Below are positions 63,875 through 64,000 of a DNA stretch of 64,000 bases, piece after piece; positions within the stretch are counted from its first letter, which is position 1, and the number at the start of each line of letters is the position of its first letter. Below the pieces are notes generated by a model. It saw only the letters and a program-made list of their open reading frames with translations. It ran no database searches and was not told where the DNA came from. Origin of the DNA: Candidatus Gastranaerophilales bacterium (GTDB taxonomy: Bacteria > Cyanobacteriota > Vampirovibrionia > Gastranaerophilales > Gastranaerophilaceae); NCBI GenBank assembly GCA_900766355.1, contig CAAFVD010000023.1, positions 1-64,000 on the forward strand, in the 5' to 3' direction. A program made the position numbers and the translations under genes.

Positions 63875-64000
63875 TGATAAAATTTTTAGATTTAGAAAAA
63901 GTAAATAACAGGTTTCGTGATGAGATAGATTCTGAAATCAAGGAAATACTTGATTCGGGGTGGTATCTTCAAGGTAAAAAAAATGAAGAATTTACTACAA
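63875..64000 (+). CDS. FdtB-like sugar aminotransferase, 3' end outside window
   Basis: The 42 codons present (MIKFLDLEKVNNRFRDEID..., then IKEILDSGWYLQGKKNEEF) match the N-terminus of DegT/DnrJ/EryC1 aminotransferases of the FdtB type, which make dTDP-3-amino-3,6-dideoxygalactose from the FdtA product. The gene runs off the right edge. Call by N-terminal pattern only. Confidence 0.8.

Overview
The window is AT-rich DNA (roughly 30% GC by eye) densely packed with bacterial chromosomal genes. It opens inside one gene and closes inside another. The gene set suggests a Gram-negative, probably flagellated, gut-type bacterium close to Cyanobacteria, such as the Melainabacteria/Vampirovibrionia order Gastranaerophilales. 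The reasons are a very long AsmA/TamB-type envelope protein, a short four-domain ribosomal protein S1, a FliJ-like coiled coil, amino-sugar salvage genes, and a probable replication origin directly upstream of dnaN with TTTTCTACA boxes, as in cyanobacteria. This assignment is an inference; no rRNA or tRNA gene is visible.

Layout. 1-3.4 kb: a proline-rich tandem-repeat protein and ComM. 3.5-8.5 kb: a DUF4143 ATPase, a glycosyltransferase, and an aldolase/HAD phosphatase/epimerase trio. 8.5-12 kb: clpP, the oriC candidate, dnaN. 11.9-16.3 kb: a TPR protein, a diguanylate cyclase, tsaE, tsaB and a methyltransferase in one run. 16.5-22.6 kb (minus strand): an oligopeptide ABC transporter without its ATPases, then an MgtC-like protein and a TPR protein. 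22.7-28 kb: FliJ-like protein, MarR regulator, AsmA-like giant. 28-34 kb: anmK, a lone receiver domain, a 51-residue ORF, palindromic repeats, a B12-binding radical SAM gene behind a cobalamin riboswitch, and glyS. 34-45.5 kb (minus strand): murF-mraY-murD-ftsW-murG-rsgA-ispA-DUF212, then nanE, a ROK kinase, ubiA and small ORFs. 45.7-56.7 kb: ispH-rpsA, a GltD/NfnB-like flavoprotein, a secreted protein, a CoA-disulfide-reductase-like enzyme, ferritin, yebC, an EF-hand protein, a divergent PurD and an iron alcohol dehydrogenase. 56.9-64 kb: a surface-glycan cluster making dTDP-amino-deoxy-sugars (FdtA, WecE, the start of an FdtB-like gene) with modifying transferases.

Main points for a second look: (1) a cluster of eight variant DnaA boxes with a 25-nt palindrome and an AT-only stretch beside dnaN; (2) an acetyltransferase gene frameshifted at a G9-T-G8 tract, which looks like a phase-variation switch for surface-glycan acetylation; (3) a cobalamin riboswitch in front of a B12-binding radical SAM enzyme; (4) a repeated promoter layout in which TATAAT ends about six bases before the start codon, implying many leaderless mRNAs; (5) a 113-bp palindromic element present in two near-identical inverted copies plus a diverged third.
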